DNA of 64,000 nt, taken from contig NC_134839.1 of assembly GCF_965363235.1 (NCBI RefSeq), positions 112,834,517 through 112,898,516 on the forward strand. The letters are read 5' to 3'. The notes under the pieces were generated by a model that was not told the DNA's origin, searched no databases, and saw only the letters and a program-made list of their open reading frames with translations. Positions 63,301-64,000 of the stretch are shown here, one piece after another. A program made the position numbers and the translations under genes. Position 1 is the stretch's first letter. The number at the start of each line of letters is the position of its first letter. This stretch comes from Mytilus galloprovincialis (Eukaryota; Mollusca; Bivalvia; Mytilida; Mytilidae).

Positions 63301-63751
63301 CAGTATCTACCACGTGACATCACACTGTCGATTATTTTCTTAAAATATCCGACACATTATGTTGGTGTGGTACACTGGTAGTCTCAACCAGCATTAGTTA
63401 ACTAGAAAAACTCGATCATTTCTTTTCCATGTGTTGTTATAGCATCAACAATCCTGAAATACTCAGTGCCAGCATTGGTTATATCATAAATTTTGAGAAT
63501 ATAGATATAATATGTCTGACTCATGGGAGATTAATCGCAAACTTTAAGACATTATTTCATCCCTTCAGGTTTCAGCTCATCTACTATTTTGTTTTTGGTG
63601 TGCTTGAAAAGTTTTATTTTTATAAATATGGTTTGAGAAACAACAAACGAGATACAAACAAGTCATTTTAGTTACCTATAAATGGATAAAGGAATTGTAA
63701 GACAGTTAACAAATAAAATCCAGGTCTCCCAAAAGCCACCAGAACAACATC
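45348..63751 (-). CDS. SLC38A11: SLC38A11-like amino-acid transporter, last nine exons (N-terminus outside window)
   Basis: Exons in transcript order: 63751-63676, 62690-62625, 61787-61678, 60879-60803, 54327-54257, 52757-52596, 52045-51933, 46343-46206, 45611-45348. All splice phases agree, giving 358 residues to a TAA stop. The family (sodium-coupled neutral amino-acid transporter, AAAP fold) has about 11 membrane helices. Diagnostic segments matching vertebrate SLC38A11, recalled from memory, are VLQFLYPFIAMISY, RHF then TLPLSLYRD, CHHNTFL, GYVTFTGYTQGDLLENYC, ILTYP-like MLTYPLECFV, DCLGIVL, and CSHGKEMFYC at the C-terminus. Human SLC38A11 is about 406 aa, so roughly the first one or two helices are missing, presumably past base 64000. 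Substrate and sodium dependence are not known here. Introns of 5.6 and 6.5 kb are filled with mobile elements. Confidence 0.94.
46724..47145 (+). repeat. Dispersed family D copy in transporter intron
   Basis: AATTGAGAAAGGAAATGGGG, CTTCAATGTAGCGAGAAACT, CCCGCACCCGGAGGCGG, GGACAGGCGCAAAATTGCGG and AGAAAAGTAAACGCATAACA match 36002-36365. This copy extends further right, to GTCCGAGTCCGATGTC. Confidence 0.85.
47225..47515 (-). repeat. Dispersed family B copy
   Basis: AGAAGATGTGGTATGATTGC, AACTATAGGTCACCATACGG, TTCAACAATGAGCAAAGCC, AAAACAATTCAAACGAGAAA and CTCCTGACATGGGACAGGCA. It is the reference copy used here for this family. Non-coding. Confidence 0.85.
48690..49115 (+). repeat. Dispersed family B copy, opposite orientation
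   Basis: GGGATCCCGTTAACATGTTT, GTGCCTGTCCCAAGTCAGGA, GTTTTCTCGTTTGAATTGTT, TTGAAGGCCGTACGGTGACC and ATTGGCAATCATACCACATC. It is the reverse complement of the family copy at 47225-47515, and longer at the GGGATCCC end. Confidence 0.85.
49130..49570 (+). mobile_element. Second fragment of the same reverse-transcriptase family, + strand
   Basis: A coding-like segment with SFPIVNFPFLSSNIPAAP and KSSLRKFYRRHHELVDRYG corresponds to the C-terminal part of the element on the - strand nearby. It is followed by GCAACACGACGGGTGCCACA and CTTACCCTTCCGGAGCA, found inverted at 59740-59900. It is a partial, broken copy. Confidence 0.7.
50107..51297 (+). repeat. 354-bp tandem repeat, about 3.4 copies
   Basis: TCCTCAATGCTCTTC starts recur at 50107, 50460, 50814 and 51168 (353-354 bp apart) with very high identity. 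Each unit holds ACGAAACGCGCGTCTGG, CACCACTGGGTCGAT, GACGTTTCGTCCCCGAGGGT and ACACTTCGGTGTTGAC. Related single modules are at 7880-7980, 12066-12292 and 34815-34970. It is a mussel satellite-like family also found dispersed. Confidence 0.93.
52850..53110 (+). repeat. Family T copy with an internal duplication
   Basis: TTTTTTGCCAATGTTTTGTC, CAGTTTATTTTCGATTCATG and TGTATGTCTTTTTGTATCTT are followed by a second ATTCATGAATGTGTATGTCT stretch about 115 bp later. Non-coding, in a transporter intron. Confidence 0.6.
53110..54250. other. Transporter intron, mostly featureless
   Basis: AT-rich. It contains a family C fragment at about 53880-54030 (AAATGCCTGTACCAAATCAT, GACAGTTGTTTTCC) and a weak 354-bp-family relic near 54150 (TTACGCGCGTCTGAGC). 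Nothing else recognised. Confidence 0.5.
54822..54898. repeat. Two-copy direct repeat
   Basis: TAATGGTAATCGTTCACTGA followed by TATGATATAAAAT occurs twice in tandem. Small, non-coding, in the 6.5 kb transporter intron. Confidence 0.8.
55785..59672 (-). mobile_element. 5'-truncated non-LTR retrotransposon (LINE) with reverse transcriptase
   Basis: The frame runs from about 59672 to 56324. Reverse-transcriptase signatures: SPGLDNITNNMIK, NNYRGLTITSSIGK, ACFVDFKKAFDTV (motif A), GVKQGDNLSPNLF (motif B) and MYADDIVLLS (motif C, catalytic DD). The C-terminal part has GRLPIYFNMIKA, RISAHHLLIERGRY and a CX2C-type finger (ICKRCC ... HFLFNC), then TAA near 56324 and a 3' UTR to about 55785 ending AATAAAATAATG. 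The endonuclease domain is absent (5' truncation at about 59672). Coding is interrupted by a 0.95-kb insertion (58170-59110) and two one-base frameshifts, near 56995 and in an A run near 56733. Likely CR1/jockey-like, clade unsure. It cannot be active. Confidence 0.92.
58170..59112 (-). mobile_element. Tandem-core element inserted in the LINE
   Basis: It contains five to six units of about 135-140 bp, each with AACCATAACTCCTGAACGGT, AAAAGTCAAAATCGTCATTA and TTGAACTTGACCTCCATTTT. One flank is GC-rich (CGCCCGCCCGACAGCCC, repeated CCGCCCGG near 59028-59065). The ends carry AATCCGGTT-type sequence and a short hairpin CTGTCACAACGACAG (58180-58194). No frame. It splits the reverse transcriptase between SPGLDN and NNYRGL motifs. 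Confidence 0.8.
59960..60800. other. Transporter intron, nothing recognised
   Basis: AT-rich sequence between the element nest and exon 60879-60803. The 73-residue open frame at 60391-60612 has no support. Confidence 0.45.
61089..61217. repeat. 43-bp tandem repeat, three copies
   Basis: GTTGTTAAGGACATACTCGG followed by CTGATTATATACAGATAAAT occurs three times head to tail with two or three substitutions. In a transporter intron, non-coding. Confidence 0.9.
61485..61650 (-). repeat. Family B-related copy in transporter intron
   Basis: AAGAAGATGTAGTATGAGTG, AACAACTCTCCATTCAAGTC, CAAAGTACGGTCTTCAACAC and AAGCTATAAAAGGCCATATA. A variant branch of family B with a distinct central sequence. A shorter + strand piece is at about 62330-62410. 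Confidence 0.65.
62815..63115 (+). repeat. Dispersed family C copy in transporter intron
   Basis: TTTTGTTCATGCATCGTTGA, GAGAGGTTTAGCTAGCTATA, CCAGGTTCAATCCAACATTT and GTACCAAGTCAGGAATATGA. One of the best-preserved copies of this module in the window. Confidence 0.82.
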
Positions 63752-64000
63752 CTGTAATAAAACAGTTCAAAGTTAATATTGTCCAACTAAATACTATTTC
63801 ATACTTTTACCAATATAGATTAATGCTATTGTTTTTGAGAAGATCTCGTTAACTTCACTTTAGACCATTCCTATCAGAAATTGCATAAATATCATACTTT
63901 TAATGGTCCCTCAAAATATGTCAAGCTGTTGGTTAAATGTCAACAACTGTGCAAGAAAAGGATTTGAAGTAACAGGAATTTAATCTTTAGAACTATCGAC
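63752..64000. other. Transporter intron, right edge
   Basis: Intronic sequence upstream of the first visible SLC38A11 exon. No further coding exon seen before the window ends. Confidence 0.5.

Overview
This is animal nuclear DNA, almost certainly from a marine mussel (genus Mytilus or a close relative). It is AT-rich, the genes have many short exons with GT/AG introns, and about half the window is repeats of kinds I recognise from mussel genomes. That taxonomic call rests on repeat recognition from memory, not on a search. There are no bacterial operons, tRNAs, rRNAs or CRISPR arrays.

Five host genes can be assembled exon by exon with matching splice phases. (1) On the + strand at 458-6408, the last three exons of a leucine-rich-repeat protein; one intron holds a 4.7 kb array of about 71 copies of a 66-bp unit. 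(2) On the - strand at 16681-14252, a complete four-exon Arf-family small GTPase (182 aa) with an N-terminal myristoylation/palmitoylation signal. (3) On the + strand at 19389-28541, a complete five-exon wolframin gene (WFS1, 796 aa). (4) On the - strand at 39539-31737, a complete seven-exon Gfo/Idh/MocA dehydrogenase resembling inositol 2-dehydrogenase (344 aa). (5) On the - strand at 63751-45348, the last nine exons of an SLC38A11-like amino-acid transporter (358 aa seen; the N-terminus lies past the right edge). The Arf gene and WFS1 are divergent, about 2.7 kb apart. WFS1 and the dehydrogenase are convergent, about 3.2 kb apart.

The non-coding DNA contains tandem arrays (66, 50, 58, 33, 354 and 43 bp units), foldback elements, several dispersed families, a 5'-truncated LINE, and fragments of a Penelope-like reverse-transcriptase element. 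The large SLC38A11 intron (54.3-60.8 kb) is a three-layer nest: an old reverse-transcriptase element fragment was invaded by the LINE, which was then split by a tandem-core element.

No evident multi-gene new system was found. The most interesting local signals are in the dehydrogenase gene. A 33-bp array in its third intron looks like repeated copies of the exon-3 splice donor. A 55-bp tandem duplication copies the exon-6 splice acceptor together with the first exon bases. Other notable signals are the minisatellite carrying a GATA-type site in nearly every unit, a 192-bp near-perfect palindrome, and an inverted repeat between the Arf gene and WFS1.
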